Below are positions 7,929-17,100 of a stretch of 21,917 bases of DNA, piece by piece. Within the stretch, counting starts at the first letter, position 1, and every line of letters begins with the position of its first letter. The notes beneath the pieces are model-generated. The model ran no database searches. It worked only from the letters and a program-made list of their open reading frames with translations, and was not told the DNA's origin. Both the position numbers and the translations under genes were made by a program. Source of the DNA: a virus; IMG/VR virus record IMGVR_UViG_3300047359_000932, positions 1 through 21,917 of that record; one strand, written 5' to 3'.

Positions 7929-10900
7929 ATGGCATCAATCGAAACTAACCTTAACCAAAGTCCTTTCTTTGACGACTTTAATGAGGATAAGAACTTCCAT
8001 CGGGTGTTGTTCAGACCTGGATATGCTGTACAAGCTAGGGAACTGACACAACTACAGACAATATTGCAAAATCAAATTGAAAGGTTTGGCGATAAGATTC
8101 TTCAAAATGGAACAGTTATAAGCGGATGTGATGTCGAAGTACAAAAATGGGATTATGTCAAACTTAGAGATAAAGATGCCAATAATAGAATTATACTTCT
8201 AACAGATTTTTTCAATAATGCTGTTATCGCAAACTGCACGGTGACAGGGGAATCTACTGGCATGACCGCCAAACTGTTAGATGCCGTTGATGGATCTGAA
8301 GGTGCAGCACCTGACTATTTTACTGCTTTTGTCTCATACACAAACTCAGGCGCAAATAATACAACCAAAACATTTGCCGATAATGAAACTCTGATCTTTA
8401 GAAATTCAGTTGGTAATACATTTATTGTTGCTGCGAACACAATTACATCTTCTGCTACTGGTAGAGGTCTTGGGGCTAGAGCGAGCGAAGGCGTTGTCTA
8501 CCACAAAGGGCATTTTATAAGATCGCACAACCAAAGTGGTGTTGTGAGCAAATATAGTACAACTCCAACTTTAAGAGTTGGTTTTGAAACAATAGAAACA
8601 ATTATAGATTCGAATCAAGATTCATCTTTGTTGGATAACGCATCAGGCGCAACTAACTTCACAGCTCCTGGCGCAAGTCGTCTCAAGATATCAACTAAAA
8701 TCAAATCAAAATTATTGACTGATGCGAACACCGCTGGATTTTTCCCTGTTTTGGATTTGCAAGAAGGAAGAATTATTAGGGAAAATGATACAAACTATGG
8801 CGATCTTGAAGTTGAGATGGCCAACAGAACATACGAAGAATCTGGCGACTATGCGTTAGAGCCGTTCAAAGTTAGAATTGAAGAACATTTAAAGACTGAA
8901 GTGAATGGCGGTGTTTATTCCGCAGGCGCTCCAGAAAATGGAGACAGAAATAAGTTGGTAGTCGAGGTCGAGCCTTCAGTTGGTTATATTCGAGGATATC
9001 GAACAGAATTGACAGACATTGTTCGAGAATCGATCGATAAAGCTACAACATTCGATGTTAAAGAAGATGTTATTGTTGGGCAGGCTTATGGCAACTATGT
9101 GGTCTGTGATGAAGTTGCTGGTTCTTGGGATTTCCAAGGGCTTCGTCAGGTAACTCTTTACGACACAGCCCAAAATGCTATTACTGACCGAGAGTTTGGC
9201 AGCGTATCGCTCAGCGGTAGTTCGATCGGTACTGCTCGCGTCAGAGGATTCCAATACCATTCAGGCGTAGCTGGAACACCTGATGGTCGATTTAGAATAT
9301 ATCTATTTGATATCCAAATGAATTCGGGGAAATCTTTTTCTGATGTAAGGTCTTTATATATTTCAAATTCAGACGCTGATGGCGTTGGTGATATTGTTCT
9401 TCAAAATAATACCGCCAGACTACAAGATACCAGTTTGACATCTTTAGTTTTCCCCTTACAGAATTCGGGCGTTAAAAAACTTGCTGATGCTACTGATTCG
9501 GTCCAAACACAATATGTCTTTAGGACTGAAAAGTCAGTTACATTTTCTCAAGCAGGGACAGCAACAGTCTCAGCCAATACAGCACATACTGGTGGGTCTG
9601 AGGGCAACAACGATACTGGCGCTCCATTAACAAGTGTTGACGAAAAGAATGTAATTATTGTTGGCAAAACTGCTGCCGAAACTACCCCGATGACTGGTCA
9701 AGTTTCGCAGTCAGGATATTCAATAACTGGATCCGGAACATCTTTTTCCACTCAATATAGAGTTGGCGAGTATATAAAGGTTGGGTCCAACCCGATCCAA
9801 AGAATTGTTGATATTGTCAATAACACATCCATGAGCGTATCAACCAGTAATACTTATGGGACATCTTCTCACGCCAAGTCTTTTCCTGCTGGATACATTT
9901 ATGATTTGGCCTCTAATGGGACAATTACATCAACCACTTCGCAGCATCAAATTAATCTAGAACAAGCTAATCTAGCATCAACCTTTACCGCTTCTGTTTA
10001 TTTTGATGTACTGAGGTCTAATGCCACTCAAGCTAATAAGACGGTTGTAAAAGATAAGTTCATACATATCAACACAGGAAGCCATTCGGCTTCTTCTGAT
10101 GGACCATGGTCTCTTGGTGTTTCTGATGCATTTAAAATATCTGCTGTTTATTTGGGTGGGAATACTACTGTAACATCTGCAGATACAGATGTCACTCAAG
10201 AATTTAAACTCGACGATGGGCAAAGAGATTCATTTTATGATACATCTAGATTGGTCAAGAATGCAACTAGCAGTTTAGATACTGTAAACAAAGGGCTTCT
10301 TGTCAAATTCAGCTATTTTGGTCGCGATCGTTCTGCTGGTATAGGGTTCTTAACTGTTGATTCTTACCCAATCGATGATGCTAACCCAACTGGTGCGACA
10401 AATATAACAACTCCAGAAATACCGAAATATGCAACTCAAAGCGGAACAGTATTAGATTTGAGGGATAGTGTAGATTTCAGACCAATAAAGGCAAATACAG
10501 CAGAACCTAATGCAAACACTGCTGGCGTTTCTGCTCCCACTAATCCAAGTTTAGCAACAACATTTGATGTTGATCCTGATGGTGCGTATCTACCAGCACC
10601 TGATAAAAACTTCCAAGCTGATATCCAAAGATATCTTCCTCGAATAGACTTGGTGACTTTGAGATCAAACGGAATTGTTAGTGTTATTAAGGGCGCTCCA
10701 GGAGAAAATCCAAAAGTTCCAAAAGAAGATTCAAACGCTATGACTTTGGCGACTGTGATTATACCGCCATATCCTTCTTTGTCACCCGAAGCTGCAACAT
10801 ATTATGGAAGACCAATTTATGAGGTTTTGGTGCAGGAGAAAGATAACAAACGATTTACTATGGCTGATTTGCGAGGTCTAGAGCAAGAAGTTATAAATCA

Positions 10901-11396
10901 TCATAATTTGATTTATTTGAATCGTTCTGAGATTGAGGCGTTGAAGACTAGCGCATTGAGACCTGATGATCCAATTAATTGCGCAGAACCGCCTAAAGAC
11001 TCAATTATTGTTGATCCAGCGCCTTCTGATGATATAACGAATACGCTTCGGAGTAGTGATTTATCTTTTTCAGAAAGCCCATTAAGAGCAATACCGACTC
11101 TAGAAGATATAGAATTGAAGCTTCAAACTGGCGCTTCAAATGTTTCTACAGGCTCTGAAAAAATTACTATTACAGAAACTGGAACTGGAACTTTGGTTTC
11201 TCAACCGTTTGCCACTGGAAATAGAACTGTTTCTGTACAAACCACTACGCCGGCCAAGTTGTATAATGGGCAAATGAAATTAAGTCATTCTGTTTGCGCA
11301 ATAGAGCAAGAAGTTGAAGCAATTAAAAAACCTGAACCTACTACAGTCAACACAGGTAGCACTTTGTGGTATCATCCTTGGTTTGGGGCGTTTTAA
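7929..11396 (+). CDS. DUF4815-type large virion structural protein (baseplate rim / fibre connector)
   Basis: The 1155-aa product opens with a motif typical of DUF4815 proteins in T4-like marine phages: SPFFDDFNEDKNFHRVLFRP, then GYAVQARELTQLQTILQNQI, then RFGDKILQNGTVISG. The body is beta-rich. Near residue 973 comes a helical segment (KRFTMADLRGLEQEVINHHN, then LIYLNRSEIEAL) like the 'RYTMRD...LE.RI..LE' helix of related large proteins. It ends with SHSVCAIEQEVEAIKKPEPT and WYHPWFGAF. AAAGG overlaps the upstream stop, 8 nt before the ATG. It is probably a peripheral baseplate protein that anchors fibres. Its exact role is unknown, and it occupies the place of T4 gp9-gp10. I see no enzymatic motif. 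Confidence 0.8.
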   Translation: MASIETNLNQSPFFDDFNEDKNFHRVLFRPGYAVQARELTQLQTILQNQIERFGDKILQNGTVISGCDVEVQKWDYVKLRDKDANNRIILLTDFFNNAVIANCTVTGESTGMTAKLLDAVDGSEGAAPDYFTAFVSYTNSGANNTTKTFADNETLIFRNSVGNTFIVAANTITSSATGRGLGARASEGVVYHKGHFIRSHNQSGVVSKYSTTPTLRVGFETIETIIDSNQDSSLLDNASGATNFTAPGASRLKISTKIKSKLLTDANTAGFFPVLDLQEGRIIRENDTNYGDLEVEMANRTYEESGDYALEPFKVRIEEHLKTEVNGGVYSAGAPENGDRNKLVVEVEPSVGYIRGYRTELTDIVRESIDKATTFDVKEDVIVGQAYGNYVVCDEVAGSWDFQGLRQVTLYDTAQNAITDREFGSVSLSGSSIGTARVRGFQYHSGVAGTPDGRFRIYLFDIQMNSGKSFSDVRSLYISNSDADGVGDIVLQNNTARLQDTSLTSLVFPLQNSGVKKLADATDSVQTQYVFRTEKSVTFSQAGTATVSANTAHTGGSEGNNDTGAPLTSVDEKNVIIVGKTAAETTPMTGQVSQSGYSITGSGTSFSTQYRVGEYIKVGSNPIQRIVDIVNNTSMSVSTSNTYGTSSHAKSFPAGYIYDLASNGTITSTTSQHQINLEQANLASTFTASVYFDVLRSNATQANKTVVKDKFIHINTGSHSASSDGPWSLGVSDAFKISAVYLGGNTTVTSADTDVTQEFKLDDGQRDSFYDTSRLVKNATSSLDTVNKGLLVKFSYFGRDRSAGIGFLTVDSYPIDDANPTGATNITTPEIPKYATQSGTVLDLRDSVDFRPIKANTAEPNANTAGVSAPTNPSLATTFDVDPDGAYLPAPDKNFQADIQRYLPRIDLVTLRSNGIVSVIKGAPGENPKVPKEDSNAMTLATVIIPPYPSLSPEAATYYGRPIYEVLVQEKDNKRFTMADLRGLEQEVINHHNLIYLNRSEIEALKTSALRPDDPINCAEPPKDSIIVDPAPSDDITNTLRSSDLSFSESPLRAIPTLEDIELKLQTGASNVSTGSEKITITETGTGTLVSQPFATGNRTVSVQTTTPAKLYNGQMKLSHSVCAIEQEVEAIKKPEPTTVNTGSTLWYHPWFGAF

Positions 11397-11426
11397 GATA
11401 TAAATTCGAGACATTAATACCAATTG

Positions 11427-11434
11427 TATAAATA
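11427..11434 (+). promoter_or_regulatory. T4-type late promoter -10 element TATAAATA
   Basis: A perfect TATAAATA lies in the 61-bp gap after the DUF4815 gene, 23 bp before the next ATG. A one-mismatch copy (TATAAATT, 11399-11406) lies 28 bp further upstream. The gap also holds AAAGGA (11443-11448) as ribosome binding site. This should give the 806-aa protein and the fibre genes behind it a late transcript separate from the wedge genes. I see no terminator in the gap, so readthrough from upstream is also expected. Confidence 0.75.
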
Positions 11435-11457
11435 ATATTTTTAAAGGAATCGTTTAA

Positions 11458-13878
11458 ATGAGTATTGATACAAAGGCTTCTACAACCGCAGCAGCCTTGA
11501 AGCAACAATATAAAGACGCTGGTATTGACTACACTGGTCTTGCTGAATTTTCAGATGTTTCTGGATATAAAGACGGTACTAATTCATATACACTAAAAGC
11601 CCATAAGCCAATAGATGTTACATGCACTAATTTGAAACCAAACACTCGCGTTTGGCCAAGATTTGACGGTAGAGATGTATCAAACTATTCCAAACCTGAA
11701 GGTGGTTCATATGGAAATGCTTTGATAACTGATTCTTCTGGCAATTTGACTTTTTATTTTAAAATACCAAACGATTCTGTCATGAAGTTTAAAGGGTTTA
11801 AGCATCTGTTGGAAGTCAGTGATGTTAAACCACCAGCAGGAAACGGTATAAGCTCAGGAAAGGTTGGAGCTACAACTCGTTGTGGTCAGTACTATTATTC
11901 TCCATCGAATAAGGCAGGGTGGTCAGCTAGGGATGTGAAACAAACCAGTGGCATCTCTTTATCTGAATTAGCTGCTGACGGTACTAAGGTTCTTGTGACA
12001 ACAACGCAAGTTGAGGAAGAAGTTCCTGATTATCTATCTCAAGCATTTATAGTGCAGTCGGGATCCATCAACGATGGTGTATTTCTTAAGAATGTAAAAT
12101 TGTATTTTAAAAAGAAACCATCAAGCTCTCTTTCTTCAGTTCTTATTCAAGTCAGAACAACTGGTAAGGACGGAAAGCCAACTGATGTTTTGTTGGGACA
12201 AAGTGCGTCAATAAATTCCAATTCTGTAAATACTTCCGCAACAGCAGCACAATCAACTACCTTTACATTTGATGATAATATATTCTTGAAGAATGGCGAA
12301 AGGTATGCTATCACTGTAATTCCAACAGAAGATTCTACTGACTTTGAATTGTGGACAGCTCGAGCGAATCAAGCAGATATTGCGAATGACAGGCAAGCGT
12401 TTTTTAGCAAAGATATAGGCGCTCTATATGGTTCTGCTACTGGTAAAGTTTGGTCTAACTTGCCTAATGAATCCCTGAAGATGGAACTTTCTTATGCTAC
12501 ATTCTCTACTACAGTTACTTCTGAATTTGTGTTTGAAAATGATGATTTGGAATTTTTGAATATAAGTGATCTCAGCCCATCTGGGCAACCAACATTCAAT
12601 ACAGGTTTCCAGATTGATGAGACTGTGATTGGTGAGTCTGTTTTGGGAATAGATTATTCTGGTGGAACTGCTCCTACTTTAGGAACTTTGGTTCAAAATG
12701 TTGTTGCTAAAAACGGAGCAAGTCCATTTGTAACAGGATATGCTCAGGGCACAATACGATCAATTGTAAATGATGACACAGTTAATGATATATTGACTGT
12801 AAAAATAGATTCTTGTGGTACTTTTGTTGCCGAAGCCAATGTTTACAATTCTTCTGGAACTAAAATTGGCTCGGCTAATACATTCACAGCCAATACCGTA
12901 TCCGGAACTGTTTCTTTTGTAAATACAGATTTCGGCAGATTGAGACTAACCGATTCAACCGCAACACCTGTTGCAGACGCAAAGTTCACTGCTGGGGAAT
13001 ATGTTCGTGGGCAAACATTTGGGGCATCCGCAAAGGTTGATGGTGTAGTAAATCCTAAAATAGATTCTGTTGATATAAGAACTCCATTTATTTCTGGTCA
13101 TGGAACAAGTATTGATTGGTATGTAAAGGCAACAAGCACTGCTGGGGCGGTTGATACAAGTTGGTCTAAGATTACTGGCGCAACTGAAGTTGAGTTTGAT
13201 AAAGAAATGAAAAGAATTTATAGTCGATCTAATAAAACTGGGTCGACTCTTTTGATTAAAGGCGAAATGACCACTACTGATGACAAAGTTTCTCCAGTTG
13301 TCAACATTGACGAGATTAATGTTGTTGCGTCCAGAGAAAGGTTGAGTAGTAATGCAACTAATGAAACCATTCCTGCTGGAGATGCGGAAGCTAGATATAT
13401 CAGTAAGCCGATGAGGGCAACTAGCAAAACATCTAGTGATCCTTCTGAAAGAATTAATATTGTGACATCGGCATATTATCCAAATGAAAGTGGAATATAT
13501 TTGTATGTTAGGGCAAAGAATGATAATGATTCAGAACCACTAGCTGACAAAAATTATACTCAAATGACAATTTATGATTCTTACCCGAAAGAACGATCTA
13601 CTCTTGGGGATAGGGGTGATAAGATATTACTGAGTCATAGAATTTCAGCAAATACTAATGGTGACAATTTCTTAGGAACAAGTAATTTGTTGAGAGAAAA
13701 TACATCCAATAATGGTGTCATTTCATATCGTTCTGGTGACGGTTCAATTCATCATGGTATTGATGAATATCAAATAAAGGTCGTATATACAAAACCTGAA
13801 ACTAGAGGAACATCTTATTCTCCAGAAATAGATAATTTAGCCGTTGAAGCGCATAAGGCGCCATTGCCAATAACATAA
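11458..13878 (+). CDS. Large virion structural protein with 'LKPNTR..FDG' module (tail/baseplate)
   Basis: The 806-aa product carries at residues 59-77 the pattern LKPNTRVWPRFDGRDVSNY, followed by ALITDSSGNLTFYFKIPN. This series (LxPNTR.Y.FFDG.DV..Y, then TD..G....F.IP) recurs in large structural proteins of marine T4-like phages. Next comes a jelly-roll-like block from about residue 190 to 345 (LSQAFIVQSGSINDGVFLKN, then a TTFTFDDNIFLKNGERYAIT strand and ELWTARANQ) that reads like a carbohydrate-binding or lectin-like beta sandwich. The remainder is Ser/Thr-rich beta structure. In some relatives, text of this kind seems to follow the DUF4815 text in one chain (from memory), so the two genes here may make one functional unit. 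A host-surface or fibre-anchoring role is inferred. It ends in a TAATG overlap with the next gene. Confidence 0.78.
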   Translation: MSIDTKASTTAAALKQQYKDAGIDYTGLAEFSDVSGYKDGTNSYTLKAHKPIDVTCTNLKPNTRVWPRFDGRDVSNYSKPEGGSYGNALITDSSGNLTFYFKIPNDSVMKFKGFKHLLEVSDVKPPAGNGISSGKVGATTRCGQYYYSPSNKAGWSARDVKQTSGISLSELAADGTKVLVTTTQVEEEVPDYLSQAFIVQSGSINDGVFLKNVKLYFKKKPSSSLSSVLIQVRTTGKDGKPTDVLLGQSASINSNSVNTSATAAQSTTFTFDDNIFLKNGERYAITVIPTEDSTDFELWTARANQADIANDRQAFFSKDIGALYGSATGKVWSNLPNESLKMELSYATFSTTVTSEFVFENDDLEFLNISDLSPSGQPTFNTGFQIDETVIGESVLGIDYSGGTAPTLGTLVQNVVAKNGASPFVTGYAQGTIRSIVNDDTVNDILTVKIDSCGTFVAEANVYNSSGTKIGSANTFTANTVSGTVSFVNTDFGRLRLTDSTATPVADAKFTAGEYVRGQTFGASAKVDGVVNPKIDSVDIRTPFISGHGTSIDWYVKATSTAGAVDTSWSKITGATEVEFDKEMKRIYSRSNKTGSTLLIKGEMTTTDDKVSPVVNIDEINVVASRERLSSNATNETIPAGDAEARYISKPMRATSKTSSDPSERINIVTSAYYPNESGIYLYVRAKNDNDSEPLADKNYTQMTIYDSYPKERSTLGDRGDKILLSHRISANTNGDNFLGTSNLLRENTSNNGVISYRSGDGSIHHGIDEYQIKVVYTKPETRGTSYSPEIDNLAVEAHKAPLPIT

Positions 13879-14087
13879 TGAAATTGATTAATGTTGCCAA
13901 TCGTCCAGATTTGAGAAAAGATATATCCAGTGGAGTTATTTTTTTCAACAACGATTCTGAAAAAAGAAAACACTCCATGACTAAAGATAGGATTCAGAAT
14001 AGACAAGATTTGCGCGAAGAAGTCGATCAATTGAAAAATGATTTAGCTGACATAAAAACAATGTTAGCAACACTAATAAATAAGTAA
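13878..14087 (+). CDS. Small coiled-coil protein of the structural module, 69 aa
   Basis: The product starts MKLINVANRPDLRKDISSGV, a pattern (MKL.N......LRKD..SG.V) that I associate with small conserved proteins beside the fibre genes of T4-like marine phages. The second half is a charged helix with heptad-like spacing (NRQDLREEVDQLKNDLADIK, then TMLATLINK), so an oligomeric coiled coil is likely. It overlaps the 806-aa gene by TAATG and lies just before the large collagen-like fibre gene. It might be a fibre-assembly helper comparable in size to T4 gp57A (79 aa), or a minor virion protein; the sequence does not decide. No ribosome binding site stands out, so translation is probably coupled to the upstream gene. 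Confidence 0.72.
   Translation: MKLINVANRPDLRKDISSGVIFFNNDSEKRKHSMTKDRIQNRQDLREEVDQLKNDLADIKTMLATLINK
14075..14082 (+). promoter_or_regulatory. Possible late promoter (AATAAATA)
   Basis: AATAAATA, one base from TATAAATA and a match to the looser NATAAATA form described for cyanophages, overlaps the end of the 69-aa gene, 32 bp before the fibre ATG at 14114. The position is right for a late promoter of the fibre gene, but the match is imperfect and the region is AT-rich. Confidence 0.4.
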
Positions 14088-14113
14088 AATAACTTTGACA
14101 ATAGAGATTCCAA

Positions 14114-17100
14114 ATGACAGTTAATGTTTCAAATACAGAACTTAACAATAGTTTCAATACTTGGAGGCTGAACACAAACTATATTGCTACAATCATTAGC
14201 AATAATGTTGTGACAGTTGCTCGAAGCGGTTCTGCCAACAGAGGTGCAGTTTCTCAAGGAAATGGTCACATTAAAGGAACTTTATCCGCAACTGAATTTA
14301 GAGCGAATACGCTAAAGGGTGGCAATACATCCACTGTTACTGGCGGGACAATTACAATCGCTTCAAATACAATTGTTAATCCTCAAACATTCACTGTAAA
14401 TGCCAATACTACATTCAATGGTAATGTGATATTTAATACAGCTGGTGCTGACCGAGTCAACCTTGGCGATATCAGCCGAATAATTGTTGGTGGCGGTAGT
14501 ACTGGCCAATTCTTAAGAATTTCAGGAGAAAACGATAACCCAGAATTCAAATCTTTAACTCTACGAGATGTTACTGATTTATCGTCAAACTCTGCTCATC
14601 TTATTCTTTCTGGCTCAAACACAACTTTTAGCGATAATAAAGATTCTCCTCATTTGAGGTTTGCTGGTGGCGAAGGCGACAAGGTAGAAATATTCCTTGC
14701 AGCTGATGCGACTATTGGCGATTCTGACTTGTATTTACAATTAGCTGATACTGCTGGAGATTCAAAACTTGTTATAACTGATTCAGCAAACTCAGTTGTC
14801 GCAACTGTTGATTCGGACGGATCTGCTACTTTTGTTGGTAACATGAGTGTTTCGGGTTCTAGCGCATTAAACGGAACAACTGTAACAACTCTAACAGCTA
14901 ATGGCGCTGTTGATTTCAATTCTAGTTTAAATGTTGATGGAAGTTCTACTCTTAATGGTTTGTCTGTCACCACTCTGACTGCCAATGGAGCTTCAGCTCT
15001 TAATGGCGTGACTGCTACAACTCTAACAGCTAATGGCGCTGTTGATTTCAATTCTAGTTTAAATGTTGATGGAAGTTCTACTCTTAATGGCTTGAGCGTG
15101 ACTTCTTTGACTGCCAATGGAGCTTCAGCTCTTAATGGCGTGACTGCTACAACCCTAATAGCCAACGGATCAATACAATTTAAAGATAGCATTTCTTATA
15201 ATTCTACAGTTATATTTGGACAGAACGGTAAGCTGCATGTAAACAATTCTATTACTGATAGTACCATAAGAAACGCCCAAATACATAAAAGCAGTTATAC
15301 TATAGCGACAGATGGAACTGGCGCTGATTTTTCTCCAGAGTTTGGTGAGACAATAAACTTCAATGAAGGTGAAGGCGTAAACATTGCGTTAACTGCAAAT
15401 ACAGTAACTATAAGCGGTGAAGATGCTTCTGCTACTAACAAAGGTATTGCTAAATTTGATACTGATGATTTTGATGTTTCTAGCGGAAATGTCACTCTTG
15501 GCAATTCATTAAATGGTGCGGTTCTTTCAGTTGCAGGAACTACTAATGAAGTTAATGTTTCAAGAACAAATGGAACTGTTACTGTAGGGTTGCCTGACGA
15601 TGTAACGATTGGCGACGACTTAACAGTGACTGGAGATCTGAGCGCTGGTGGGTCTACATCATTACACGCTGCGAGCGCAACTACGCTGACAGCAAACGGT
15701 GCTTCAAATCTATATGGTAACTTAACTGCTAATGGATCTACAGTAGAAATTGGTACTGACCGAACTCTTGAAAGCGAAGCAACCAGAAGCGCGATGCACG
15801 GTAATGGCGGTCTTTCTACATTAAGAGTATATGCTAATACTGTATTTTATGATCGAGTTGATATTCCTGGAGGGATTACTACCACAGCATCATCTAATTT
15901 CAGTAACATAACTGTAACAAATAATTCGGATCTTCAAAATGATGTTACGGTCGGTGGTCAACTGAGCGTTTCAGAAAACGTAGTAATTTCTGGAAATTTG
16001 GTTGTTTCTGGAACCACTACCACTGTCAACACTGAAGAAATAAAATTAGCTGATAACATTATAACTCTTAATAGCGACCTTGGCTCTGGAGTTGCGCCAT
16101 CTCAACATTCTGGGATTGAAGTTAATCGAGGAAGTTCTGCTAATGTTGCGCTTCGTTGGAACGAAACAAGTGATATATGGCAAATAACTGAAGACGGCAC
16201 AAACTATGATGAAATACTAACCGACAGCGGTAGAACTATTTCTGATAGAACTGACTTGTCAACTAGCGTTCTTGGTAGTGATTATCTATTAATTCTTGAT
16301 AGTAGCGACACTGGTAAATTGAAGAAAGCATCAATTACCAATGCAGCACTACAAGGTCCAAAGGGTGAAAAAGGTCAGAAAGGTGAAGTTGGCCAGAAAG
16401 GCGAAGTTGGCCAGAAAGGGCAAAAGGGTGAAGTTGGCCAAAAAGGTGAAGTTGGCCAGAAAGGTCAAAAGGGTGAAGTCGGAGCCACTGGAGCTAAAGG
16501 CGATACAGGACAAAAAGGTCAAAAGGGTGAAGTCGGAGCCACTGGAGCTAAAGGCGATACTGGAGCTAAAGGCGATAAAGGTCAGAAAGGTCAAAAGGGT
16601 GAAGTCGGAGCCACTGGAGCTAAAGGCGATACTGGAGCTAAAGGCGATAAAGGTCAGAAAGGTCAAAAGGGTGAAGTCGGAGCCACTGGAGCTAAAGGCG
16701 ATACAGGACAAAAAGGTCAGAAAGGCGAAGTTGGCCAGAAAGGCGATACTGGCCAGAAAGGCGATAAAGGTCAGAAAGGTCAAAAGGGTGAAGTTGGCCA
16801 GAAAGGCGATACTGGCCAGAAAGGCGATACAGGACAAAAAGGTCAGAAAGGCGATAAAGGTCAGAAAGGCGAACAGGGCGTCATTTCTTTAACTGATCCA
16901 GATGCTGATCGTATTGTTTTCTGGGATGATAGTGCGACCGATTTTGCATTCCTTACTCCGAGTACAGGGTTATCTATCAGCGGTACGAGTTTAATTGCAG
17001 ATGTCGTCACGAGCGCTTCGTTTAATACAGGGAATGGCGTTTTAACTCTTGATACATCGGTCGGTACTGATATCACTGTGGATCTTGATGGAAGGTTTAC

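Noticed and set aside
11399-11406. TATAAATT as a separate late promoter
   Set aside because: The last base mismatches the octamer, and a perfect copy lies 28 bp downstream. It is noted only as a near copy.
16463-16722. Spaced repeats that might suggest a CRISPR array
   Set aside because: All repeat periods are multiples of 9, every unit is in frame Gly-X-Y coding, and there are no unique spacers.
16349-16837. Long antisense frames rich in FLTFIAFLA over the collagen tracts (also 20657-20920, 20945-21172 and 21362-21661)
   Set aside because: They look like membrane proteins only because the reverse complement of Gly-Gln-Lys codons reads as Phe/Leu/Thr. They lie wholly inside strong + strand genes and have no ribosome binding sites.
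16341-16892. Very basic frame (KVRKVKRVK... repeats) overlapping the fibre 1 collagen, and the like at 21267-21755
   Set aside because: It is the +1 reading of the GGT-CAG-AAA-type codon repeats. Periodic DNA leaves all frames free of stops, and there is no separate start signal.
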